The position numbers and the translations under genes were made by a program. Of a stretch of 12,440 bases of DNA, positions 1-6,800 are shown piece by piece. The notes below the pieces were generated by a model that did no database searches, had not been told where the DNA came from, and was given only the letters and a program-made list of their open reading frames with translations. The stretch is taken from contig JAEWBY010000054.1 in assembly GCA_023390905.1 (NCBI GenBank), forward strand, positions 1 to 12,440, in the 5' to 3' direction. The stretch is from Pseudomonadota bacterium (GTDB taxonomy: Bacteria > Pseudomonadota > Gammaproteobacteria > Xanthomonadales > Xanthomonadaceae). Each line of letters starts with the position of its first letter. The stretch's first letter is position 1.

Positions 1-263
1 CGGGTGGTTTGGAAAACTGGCAGCGCGTCGGCTTGCAAGCCACGACGGGCGGCATTGTCGAGAGCCTGAGTGGAGGCAACTTCGGTCACGGGTTCATGTC
101 GGCGGGTCTAACTGCGTCGGTGATGCCACAAATAGGCAAGATTGGTAACGATGTCACCCGTACGGCGGTGGGTGCGCTGGTGGGCGGTACGCTGTCAGTG
201 GCGACCGGCGGAAAGTTTGCCAATGGAGCCATCAGCGGGGCGATTCAGGGGGCGATGGCTAGA
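1..263 (+). repeat. Conserved pre-toxin block, copy 1 (left end cut by window)
   Basis: This is the same DNA as 2055-2316, 3921-4183 and 5523-5785, with only scattered differences. Reading from GGLENWQRVG to GAMAR, it encodes a glycine-rich segment typical of the region just before the toxin in large polymorphic toxins. Such blocks are the homology used for toxin swapping in Rhs and CDI loci. Similarity stops abruptly after the AMAR codons, where the toxin-specific DNA starts. Confidence 0.85.
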
Positions 264-809
264 CGAGAAGATGTCCAAGTCGAATACTTGGAGAGCGATT
301 CCGCTTCTCCCTATCCAGCTGAAGGAGAAACAGCGGAGTCGAGACGCTTGATCTTTGAACGCATGAAATCAAGTAGGGAGTTGTACGGAATATACATTCC
401 GTCAGGGTATAAAATTGAGTTTGATGACAGGTACAAGACACTAGTGAATGGAATTCCACAGTATTGTTCAGAGAATTGCGACGATCTGCTTGCACAGGGA
501 ACGGTCTTTGGCCAAATAGATCGTCGCGCAGCAGTCCGTACCATTACTGTCTTCCGAGCAGGCGTCCAGCCGACATATATGTCTGGGATATCCATTGTGA
601 ATGGTGTGACTACATTTTGGGCAAAAGACTTCACGACAAACGGATATGAAACGATGGTTCACACCTTAGGGCACGAAGGTGCTCATGCGAATGGTGTTGA
701 TATAGATATTCCTGGTGACGCGATCCATCCAAATGCGCAGCGCGCCGGCGATGAAGCTCTACGTAGATACAGAAGCCTCTTTAATGGAGTTAGATCAAGG
801 GTACGGTGA
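3..809 (+). CDS. Polymorphic toxin C-terminus, HExxH metallopeptidase (cassette 1, 5' partial)
   Basis: The frame is open from the window edge, so the protein begins upstream; the TTG at 9 is internal. Numbering from that TTG, residues 1-85 are the conserved pre-toxin block, ending GGKFANGAISGAIQGAMAR. Residues 86-266 are a variable toxin domain with no similarity to the other toxins here. It contains GHEGAH (H222, E223, H226; bases 672-686), an HExxH zinc-binding and catalytic motif. A later helix with acidic residues (GDEALRRY) may supply a third ligand. The constant-plus-variable layout is that of Rhs or CdiA-type effector C-termini. The stop codon overlaps the ATG of the next gene, as expected for a toxin/immunity pair. 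Base composition drops in GC after residue 85. The substrate is unknown; the exported partner suggests a periplasmic target. This is the only cassette whose conserved block and toxin are in one frame, so it could be the end of a live gene or another orphan. Confidence 0.8.
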   Translation, partial: GGLENWQRVGLQATTGGIVESLSGGNFGHGFMSAGLTASVMPQIGKIGNDVTRTAVGALVGGTLSVATGGKFANGAISGAIQGAMARREDVQVEYLESDSASPYPAEGETAESRRLIFERMKSSRELYGIYIPSGYKIEFDDRYKTLVNGIPQYCSENCDDLLAQGTVFGQIDRRAAVRTITVFRAGVQPTYMSGISIVNGVTTFWAKDFTTNGYETMVHTLGHEGAHANGVDIDIPGDAIHPNAQRAGDEALRRYRSLFNGVRSRVR

Positions 810-1336
810 TGGTCATGAAGGGCATTGTTCAGGTTGTTTTCTTCGTGTGCGGATTGTGGGCATTAAATGCAAATGGGCAGCAGCCAAAGGCCGTGCTTCT
901 CGATGGCGTTATGGGGCGATCAAATTCTGTTTTTATCGGAGTTATAACTTCAGGGTCCATTGCCGCGGATGGGAGAGGCAGATACGAATTCAGGGTCAAA
1001 GAGACCTTGGTTGGTGAAAAGAAAATTTCTGGTTGTTTCGCTAGTTCTGCATCATATTCAGTTGGCAGGGAGATGGTTTTTTTTCTACCAAAAGCGAGCG
1101 ATGGTTGCATTGACGCTGGAGTGCTAAAGAGATCTCTCGATTTGCGAGATATCGGTTCTTCGAGCTATGTTGTTCTCGGAGAAGAGGGATACATCTACCC
1201 TGAGTTTAGGGGAAAGACTATGATTGTTCAGTCTATTCCTTGGAAGAGCGCAAAACCATTCGTGCTTTGGACTGGCGTATCGCTCCATGATTTTAAGAAG
1301 TATGTTGAATCAGTTAGAAACAGATACCAAAATTAG
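809..1336 (+). CDS. Exported TIMP/netrin-like protein, candidate immunity to toxin 1
   Basis: The ATG at 809 overlaps the toxin stop (TGATG), with AAGGG 8 bases upstream, so translation is probably coupled. A GTG at 806 and an ATG at 815 are alternative starts. The N-terminus is a signal peptide: MKG, a hydrophobic run VVFFVCGLWAL, then a probable cut near NANG-QQ, giving a periplasmic mature protein of about 150 residues. The mature part follows the bacterial TIMP/netrin-like (OB-fold) pattern: a SVFIGVITSG strand, a YEFRVKETLVGEK strand and turn, a cysteine in ISGCFAS, SVGREMVFFLP, then a second cysteine in DGCIDAG. TIMPs inhibit zinc metalloproteinases, which fits the HExxH toxin just upstream. 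The fold assignment is by eye; the immunity role is inferred from position. Confidence 0.7.
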   Translation: MVMKGIVQVVFFVCGLWALNANGQQPKAVLLDGVMGRSNSVFIGVITSGSIAADGRGRYEFRVKETLVGEKKISGCFASSASYSVGREMVFFLPKASDGCIDAGVLKRSLDLRDIGSSSYVVLGEEGYIYPEFRGKTMIVQSIPWKSAKPFVLWTGVSLHDFKKYVESVRNRYQN

Positions 1337-1890
1337 CTCTGGGCCGTTTCCGAGCGTAGTACTGCGGCAAGCCATGATCGCGTTGAGTTGCTCGAAGATT
1401 CGCACCGAACGGCTGGAAGTGATCTACGTGTCAAACTCGATGTGCAGCGCCTCACGGCTGAAATGTCGACCACGTTGAAATCCTGAAGCGTCGGCTAAAA
1501 GCCAACGCGTCACTTATGAAGTCCATTGACCAGACTATGTCCGGCAGCCGTGGCACGACAACGCGACGCGTTCCCGCTTGGGCAGGCGCTTGCACGCAGC
1601 CCGTCGCAGGTTCAGTCGCATCGCTCGGTACATACGGTAGATCCGTTTGTGTTTCCACCGGGCATGGCTGCGTCGAAAGAACGTGTGGCACTTCCAGGAC
1701 CGGTTGGGCGGCTCTTCGACCAGCATGGCCAGCGCAGCGATCAACTCTGCTTCGCGCACGGGGCCAATCCGGCGGGAGCCGGTACAACGCCGCCTCCGAC
1801 AGGCCTAGGCAGTCACAGGACCGACGCACCGGCCGCACGTGCACCTCCATCAGGTGCCCGCACTGCCTCGCCTTGCGCACGGGCGCTGGC
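1337..1890 (-). pseudogene. Decayed IS3-family (IS407-like) transposase orfB remnant
   Basis: Read on the minus strand from about 1890 downwards, fragments in shifting frames spell an IS407-type orfB: LGLSEAALYRLPPDW, then REAELIAALAMLVEE, WKHKRIYRMYRAMRLNLRR, KRLPKRERVAL, VWSMDFISDAL, FSREALHIE, RIFEQLNAI and finally NGPEL. The last piece abuts the stop of the immunity gene at 1336, so the catalytic core is cut before its final glutamate. At least two frameshifts and in-frame stops make it non-functional. The first ~130 bp (1756-1890) also occur in cassette 3 at 3622-3756, so the insertion predates at least one duplication or exchange between cassettes 2 and 3. Confidence 0.8.
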
Positions 1891-2316
1891 TGAGGGACTG
1901 GACTTAACCGCTTTCCGCGAGCGGCGCAACTACGGCGGCCCGAATGGCGCCGACAGTGCGTCACCCACGACGCCCCGCGGCTTCACCACCAGCACTTTCC
2001 GTGGCGGCGTCATCGGTGCGTTCTCGGCGGGAGTGAGCTTCGGGATTGTGAATGCGGGTGGATTGGAAAACTGGCAGCGGGTTGGCTTGCAAGCCACGAC
2101 GGGCGGCATTGTCGAGAGCCTGAGTGGAGGCAACTTCGATTACCGGTTGATGTCGGTAGGTCTAACGTTGTCGGTGATGCCGCAAGTAGGCAAGATTGGC
2201 AACGATGTCACCCGTACGGCGGTGGGTGCGCTGGTGGGCGGTACGCTGTCAGTGGCGAACGGCGGAAGGTTTGCTAATGGGGCCCTCAGCGGGGCGATTC
2301 AGGGGGCGATGGCTCG
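1756..2316 (+). repeat. Cassette repeat copy 2 (IS remnant end plus conserved pre-toxin block)
   Basis: Bases 1756-2316 match 3622-4183 at a constant offset of 1866, starting at GCACGGGG. The left ~130 bp are antisense to the IS407-like remnant. The rest encodes ALAEGLDLTAFRERRNYGG, STFRGGVIGAFS and the pre-toxin block. From 2055 on it also matches copies 1 and 4. Compared with copy 4, it lacks about six codons between GF and TFRGG. Confidence 0.85.
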
Positions 2317-2883
2317 CAACCTGTCAGCAGCGGCTGACCCTGAGAGCATGCAGGCACAACTGCGGCAGCCGGGGCGGACTGGGGGGTTGACCCGGCCACT
2401 GCATATCGTCGCAATGTGTCAGTTACTTTTGATTTCGAAACCAAAACTTGGCTTGTTGCGGGCAACTTTACGGTCAGCGGCGTGAACACAAGTGCTGCCG
2501 TAACGCAGCTCAATCAGGTCTATAACACTACGATGAGCAACGGTGGGGATACCATTACCATTGCTTTCAATTTCACAGCTGTCAGCGGTAGTGGCGATAT
2601 CGACATCACTTGGTTCACGAGTGCGCAAATTCGAAATCTGCGGTCACAGGGAAATTGGCCAGCTGCCGGCCAGATGCCCTTCGGTTCGAAGACCATGATG
2701 TTGTCGCAACAATATTGGAACTTCAGATCGCTGACCATTCCTCATGAGTTTGGACACGGATTGGGATTGCGTCACGCGCCGTTGGGCGGTGAAAGCATCA
2801 TGAGCTACTATCCATATCGGAATTTGCAATGGAAAGATGCTGTCAACATACGTAATCAGTTCATTTGCGGATCAAGCTGCTGA
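1881..2883 (+). pseudogene. Orphan metzincin-type toxin, frameshifted from its conserved block (cassette 2)
   Basis: The conserved block is read in one frame to GAMARNLSAAADPE, but the toxin lies in another frame, open from 2344 to a TGA at 2881-2883. The slip must lie between about 2335 and 2390; a GAGAG run (2342-2346) and a G6 tract (2381-2386) are candidates. The toxin frame holds HEFGHGLGLRH (bases 2743-2775), the full HExxHxxGxxH zinc site of metzincins. Nine residues later ESIMSYY supplies the Met-turn methionine and tyrosine. The preceding ~100 residues are strand-rich, as in metzincin N-terminal subdomains. No natural start is visible: the frame upstream of the block runs through antisense IS DNA. 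A GTG at 2416 could start a bare toxin domain but has no clear Shine-Dalgarno. It is probably a silent cassette whose active site looks intact. Confidence 0.75.
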
Positions 2884-2885
2884 CT

Positions 2886-3464
2886 ATGAACAGATCATCT
2901 GTAATGATGGGGCTACTTATCTTGGTGGCATTTCTTGTGCAGGCAAAAGAGCCGTCGTTCGAGAAAGTTCGAACTGCGCCGATTCAAACAGAGGTCTTTA
3001 ATGAAATCTACGGAGACCTCACTAAGGAATGGAGACTGAGGTCATTTGCAACTACTAGGCACTACTGCGTTTTTAAATTCAACGAACGATTTCTCTCCAT
3101 GGATGGAAGTGTGATTCGAGGAATGACGGCGCGGAATCGAGGTGCGTTCCTCGTGATGGCTAACAACGATAATTGCAGGTACCCTAAGCTACCGCTGATC
3201 CGCGTTGATGGCATGAACATCGGGGAGGTGGTAAGAGAAGAATCGACGATCAGCGCCATTTTGGCGCGCAACTACACCGGCGAATATCTAGAAAAGGTAA
3301 AGCAACGGGTGCCGGTGGGCGCCGTCCCAAGCTCGATTATCCGATCTGGCGACTCACGATTCATAGTGCTTTATAGCCTCCCTTCCGAGTTTTTGGAGGT
3401 GGAGTTGAGTGCGCAAGGTGTGTCAGCGCCGCTCCGGATTGTGCGTATCTCCGCTTGGCAATAG
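2886..3464 (+). CDS. Exported protein, candidate immunity to metzincin toxin
   Basis: The ATG at 2886 is 2 bases after the toxin stop. It gives a standard signal peptide: MNRSS, the hydrophobic MMGLLILVAFL, then cleavage at about VQA-KEP. A TTG at 2865 would add seven residues inside the toxin gene and is less likely. The mature protein is about 170 residues with two cysteines (HYCVF, NDNCRYP) that could form a periplasmic disulfide, and it ends LRIVRISAWQ. I do not recognise a family. The immunity role follows from position directly behind a toxin domain and from the same layout in the other cassettes. GC content is lower than in the conserved block. Confidence 0.7.
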   Translation: MNRSSVMMGLLILVAFLVQAKEPSFEKVRTAPIQTEVFNEIYGDLTKEWRLRSFATTRHYCVFKFNERFLSMDGSVIRGMTARNRGAFLVMANNDNCRYPKLPLIRVDGMNIGEVVREESTISAILARNYTGEYLEKVKQRVPVGAVPSSIIRSGDSRFIVLYSLPSEFLEVELSAQGVSAPLRIVRISAWQ

Positions 3465-3621
3465 CGAATTTAAATAATGCCGACTTGGAATTTGAGCGGG
3501 GCGAGCTTCGGGATGGTAAGTGAGTGGGGTGCAAATAAGTATTTTACCTTGTTGGAACGGTATCCCTGCTTATTTCCGCATGTGTTAGATGCCCGGACGC
3601 CAACGTTGGAGTACTCGGCTA
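3465..3621 (+). other. Inter-cassette spacer with vestigial coding sequence
   Basis: No complete gene. From 3477 a reading frame gives ASFGMVSEW, NKYFTLLERYPCLFPHVL, then runs into the cassette repeat. The segment 3522-3593 lines up codon by codon, without gaps, with 6788-6859 downstream of immunity gene 4. Shared residues are EW, F, LLE, P, L and PHVL, and many codon differences are synonymous. Both are probably relics of one ancestral coding sequence that followed the immunity genes. Confidence 0.5.
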
Positions 3622-4183
3622 GCACGGGGCCAATCCGGCGGGAGCCGGTACAACGCCGCCTCCGACAGGCCTAGGCAGTCACAGGACCGACGCACCGGCC
3701 GCGCGTGCACCTCCATCAGGTGCCCGCACTGCCTCGCCTTGCGCACGGGCGCTGGCCGAGGGACTGGACTTCACCGCTTTCCGCGAGCGGCGCAACTACG
3801 GCGGCCCGAATGGCGCCGACAGTGCGTCACCCACGGCGCCCCCCGGCTTCACCACCAGCACTTTCCGTGGCGGCGTCATCGGTGCGTTCTCGGCGAGAGT
3901 GAGTTTCGGAATTGTGACTGCGGCTGGTTTGGAAAACTGGCAGCGCGTGGCTTGCAAGCCACAACGGGGCGGTATTGTCGGGAGCCTGAGTGGAGGCAAC
4001 TTCGGCCACGGGTTCATGTCGGCGGGTCTAACGGCGTCGGTGATGCCGCAGGTAGGCAAGATTGGCAACGATGTCACCCGTACGGCGGTGGGTGCGCTGG
4101 TGGGCGGTACGCTGTCAGTCGCGACCGGCGGAAAGTTTGCCAATGGCGCGATCAGTGGGGCCATTCAAGGGGCGATGGCCAGG
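3622..4183 (+). repeat. Cassette repeat copy 3
   Basis: Matches copy 2 (1756-2316) at an offset of 1866. Its first ~130 bp are the 5' part of the IS407-like orfB seen antisense at 1756-1890; the rest of that IS is absent here. Within the pre-toxin block, one base is missing near 3947 and one G is extra near 3966-3969. The two changes cancel, so six to eight codons read VACKPQRG instead of VGLQATTG before the frame is restored. Confidence 0.85.
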
Positions 4184-4766
4184 AGCCCTGAAGCGGAAGG
4201 CGAGCTAAGCCTTAACCAAGATTCCGAGTTCCTTCCTGCAACTCGAACTATGGATCTTGCGGTAAAAGCTATTCGGGAAGCCGATGGGGCACTCCGGGAT
4301 GCTGGTGCATATCGCGTTTACTCAAATCGAGCTGAGCTGGAAGAAACTTGGCGAGACATCGTTGAGCCTATCGCGCTTCGCAACCGACAAATCGAAATTG
4401 CATCCTGGATATGCAAAGGGTCAGGGGGCTACGTAATGAGTGGTCCGTTCAGTACAGGCGACAGGTCGATAGTGCGAGGGATATTCGATGTTCCCCACCT
4501 CAAAGGAGTGACTCCCGTTGCCGTCATTCACAATCATCCGAACTCACCCGTCTTCTCCGGCATCAATGCCTGGTACTCGAAAGAGAATGGATTTGCCTGC
4601 CAAGGAGGGATGAATTGTTGGAGGGGGGGTCACTTCTGCATACAGAAAGAACATCGACGTCGTTATGGTACATAATGGCACCATAACCCGATTTGACCAG
4701 ACTGCCTTTAGGAGTGCGGTGCAAGCTGGTGGATATGTTGAATTCAAGAGGTATGTCACACCATGA
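3623..4766 (+). pseudogene. Orphan JAB/JAMM-type toxin, frameshifted in a G7 tract (cassette 3)
   Basis: The frame is open from just after a stop at 3620-3622, but no ATG, GTG or TTG occurs before the GTG at 3899, which is inside the conserved block, so no real start is present. After GAMARSPEAEG comes a variable domain with JAB/MPN features: a candidate catalytic Glu in NRQIEIASWI (4394), GGYVMSGPFSTGD, then VAVIHNHPNSPVFSGIN. The HxH (4529-4537) and Ser (4556) of JAMM are present, but the expected zinc-binding Asp is Asn (4565-4567). The frame fails at a run of seven Gs (4623-4629). In the +1-shifted frame the protein continues SAYRKNIDVVMVHNG to a TGA at 4764-4766, which overlaps the next gene's ATG and confirms the true end. 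JAB domains are known as peptidase-type polymorphic toxins. Confidence 0.75.
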
Positions 4767-5275
4767 AATATGCTGCCGCGTTGCTGATCGCTATTCCAGT
4801 GCTTGTTTCATGTGGCGAGAAACAAGATGCCAACGCTTCAACGCAAAATGCTTGTGCTCGGAAAAACGGGGTGGACAATCCTTGCCCAATATCGCCCTAT
4901 CGACTTGTGGCTGATTCAAGTCGTCTTGATGGAAAATATGTGGATGTTCTTGTCTATGCTCCGGGAGAAGGAGCAAAGATCGTTTTTCTATCTAGGGATC
5001 TAGCCGACTATGAAGACTACACGTCATCCATTCAAATTTTAGATGGAGCTGATGAGCTACCGAAAGAACCAGGCTACGTTAGATTGGTCGGGCAATTCTC
5101 AAGCGACAGATCAGACCGTGGCGTGGGCGGTGGAATTTATAGGCAACTTGGAGTGATTAGAAAAATCGCATCGGTGAGCAAAGTAAAGTCCATGAGTGAA
5201 CGAAGAGAGGCATGCAGGGCCGCAGGCTGTTTTGTAACTTACGACGACGGTTCAAATATCTCCCTAGAGCGGTGA
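4763..5275 (+). CDS. Lipoprotein, candidate immunity to JAB toxin
   Basis: The start overlaps the restored toxin stop by four bases (ATGA), with AGAGG about 12 bases upstream. The N-terminus MKYAAALLIAIPVLVSC is a lipoprotein signal with a good lipobox (LVSC), and residue 18 after the Cys is E (CGEK), giving a lipid-anchored periplasmic protein. The mature part has an OB-fold-like pattern seen in small bacterial lipoproteins: ISPYRLVADSSRLDGKYVDV, IVFLSRDLADY, SIQIL, then YVRLVGQF and GVIRKIASV. The fold is a guess from pattern; the immunity role is inferred from position. Two cysteines near the C-terminus (EACRAAGCF) may pair. Confidence 0.7.
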   Translation: MKYAAALLIAIPVLVSCGEKQDANASTQNACARKNGVDNPCPISPYRLVADSSRLDGKYVDVLVYAPGEGAKIVFLSRDLADYEDYTSSIQILDGADELPKEPGYVRLVGQFSSDRSDRGVGGGIYRQLGVIRKIASVSKVKSMSERREACRAAGCFVTYDDGSNISLER

Positions 5276-5453
5276 TTGGTGAGCAAGCACCGTTGATAGT
5301 CTGTTATTGCAGCCTCTACTAAGTCGAATAAAGCGAGATTGAGTTCGTTGTTACCATGCGATTCATGCAGTGGACTATTGATGGCCATCGTGGCACCGCA
5401 GGCCGCGGCCTTCTGATATGCGATGGCGACGGGCTTCGTGAGTGGTTATGTGG
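5276..5453 (+). other. Inter-cassette spacer without a recognisable gene
   Basis: Between immunity gene 3 and the conserved block of cassette 4. Bases 5390-5422 read APQAAAF, then a stop, then YAMATGFVSGY, so they are probably a slightly decayed piece of the parent toxin's upstream sequence. I see no promoter or terminator I would defend. Confidence 0.4.
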
Positions 5454-6317
5454 CCACCGGCACCTTCCGTGGCGGCGTCATCGGTGCGTTCTCGGAGAGA
5501 GTGAGTTTCGGGATTGTGACTGCGGCTGGTTTGGAAAACTGGCAGCGCGTCGGCTTGCAAGCCACGACGGGCGGCATTGTCGAGAGCCTGAGTGGAGGCA
5601 ACTTCGGCCACGGGTTCATGTCGGCGGGTCTAACGGCGTCGGTGATGCCGCAAGTAGGCAAGATTGGCAACGATGTCACCCGTACGGCGGTGGGTGCGCT
5701 GGTGGGCGGTACGCTGTCAGTGGCGACCGGCGGAAAGTTTGCCAATGGCGCCGTGAGTGGGGCAATCCAGGGAGCACTTGCTCGCAACAGCGTGCAGAAG
5801 CGGCAAGGTCGTAGAGCAGCCGAAAGTACCTATCCAGGAAGCTACCGGGGCACCAACTCGAGAAATTGCTCAATGGATGAGATCACATAAGCCAGAGGAT
5901 CGCATCCTCGCCGCACGCGCGGCAATCGAGTACTTTCAGATAAGAGGGGATGGCTATGAGCTGTTTTACTCACCACATCTAAGCGATGCTTCGGGTCAGG
6001 TGAACCCTTTTGGTCAGGTAGAAGTGGGACCGATGGCGTCTGATTCATGGAGCGAACTAGGCGTGACGCTGGGGCACGAGATAGGAATTCACTGGGAGCT
6101 CCAGTTTAAGAAATTTGGTCCGGTAAGCAGCAATCAGGAGTGGTTCATGCGCGAATATCAAGCCGATCTATATGAACTTGAGAACATTAGTAGGTTTGGC
6201 TTGACTCCACGTCAAATATCAAACACAAACTACTATGTGAACAAGCATTTCAACTCGCCCAGAGAAGGCAACAAGGACCTCGTCAGGGTAGGAATATATG
6301 AAGAACCGGGCCATTAA
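5423..6317 (+). pseudogene. Orphan HExxxH toxin, frameshifted from its conserved block (cassette 4)
   Basis: The conserved block opens at an ATG (5423) just after an in-frame TGA (5414). It runs to GALARNSVQ, then the frame ends uselessly at 5890. The toxin continues in the +1 frame from about 5790-5805 (SGKVVEQPKVPIQEATGAP) to a TAA at 6315-6317. It carries VTLGHEIGIHWE (H and E at 6075-6080), a zincin-like helix with HExxxH, one residue longer than the classic motif. Downstream, WFMREYQADLYELENISRFG is a second acidic helix that may supply a third ligand. I do not know a named family but the two-helix arrangement is peptidase-like. The 1-nt slip and the stop at 5414 argue that this copy is silent. 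Confidence 0.7.
5454..5785 (+). repeat. Conserved pre-toxin block, copy 4
   Basis: Nearly identical to copies 1-3 from the ACCTTCCGTGGCGGCGTCAT stretch to GCTCGC. Its 5' side differs from copies 2 and 3: it keeps GFVSGYVATGTFRGG, which looks like the ancestral Rhs-tail sequence, and carries no IS remnant. Similarity stops at 5785, after the ALAR codons. Confidence 0.85.
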
Positions 6318-6771
6318 TTATTCCTTGTTGTTCTTGCTAGGGGCGACATCGACCTCATGTGGCAAGGCGGTTGAACAACCTGCCATTGAAGTTTCCGCGA
6401 AGGTGGAGGAGGGCGCAATCGAAGTCCTAATTACGAACAAATCTTTTCACAGCATTAAGTTCATAAATCCATCTTCCGCAGTAACCCCAGGAAACACGAG
6501 CGGCATTGAGGTGCGAGTCATGGATGAGCATGGTGCGCGGATCCCAGTGTGCGCGATGGTTGAACCCATTCGAAATGTTCAAGGCGATGGTCTCGTCACC
6601 CTAGAGGCTGGGGAATCGATCAGGCAGACCTTTGATGTGGCAACACTAGGTCGCCGCTTTTGTCTCAAAGAAGAACGGTACGAAGCTATTTTTTTGCTGA
6701 ATCAACCTCCGTTAACTTACGCCTCAAATAAAGTTGACATTGCGCTTAAAGGGCACGGGCCTTCTGGTTAG
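6298..6771 (+). CDS. Probable lipoprotein, candidate immunity to HExxxH toxin
   Basis: The ATG at 6298 overlaps the toxin gene by 20 bases and has AGGA 6 bases upstream. The N-terminus is MKNRAINYSLLFLLGATSTSC; the lipobox (STSC) is slightly unusual at -3, but a lipoprotein is likely. The mature region alternates short strands: IEVSAKVEEGAIEVLITNKS, IKFINPSS, GIEVRVMDEHGARIPV, a GES turn (LEAGESIRQTFDV) and YEAIFLLNQP. This is an immunoglobulin-like beta-sandwich pattern that also occurs in some bacterial protease inhibitors (BsuPI type). That comparison is suggestive only. Two mature cysteines (PVCAM, RFCLK) may form a disulfide. Confidence 0.7.
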   Translation: MKNRAINYSLLFLLGATSTSCGKAVEQPAIEVSAKVEEGAIEVLITNKSFHSIKFINPSSAVTPGNTSGIEVRVMDEHGARIPVCAMVEPIRNVQGDGLVTLEAGESIRQTFDVATLGRRFCLKEERYEAIFLLNQPPLTYASNKVDIALKGHGPSG

Positions 6772-6776
6772 GTGTT

Positions 6777-6800
6777 CGCACTTCATTGAGTGGAAGTGCG
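6777..6800 (+). terminator. Hairpin after immunity gene 4, weak terminator candidate
   Basis: CGCACTTC and GAAGTGCG form a perfect 8-bp stem around an 8-base loop, starting 6 bases after the stop codon and followed by only TTTGC. The position suits transcription termination of the cassette, but the U-tract is short. It overlaps the vestigial coding sequence homologous to 3522-3593. Confidence 0.4.

Noticed and set aside
1526..2485. A 319-codon open frame through the IS remnant and the conserved block
   Set aside because: Its first ~120 codons are antisense to transposase DNA, and it leaves the toxin frame after the block, so it is a chance fusion and not a gene.
3589..4191. A 200-codon open frame over cassette 3
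   Set aside because: It reads the conserved block mostly in the wrong frame (shadow of the real one); GC-rich DNA often gives such frames.
1..6771. The four repeats as a CRISPR array or a simple tandem duplication
   Set aside because: The units are hundreds of bases long, coding, and separated by unrelated genes with different spacing (2054, 1866 and 1602 bp).
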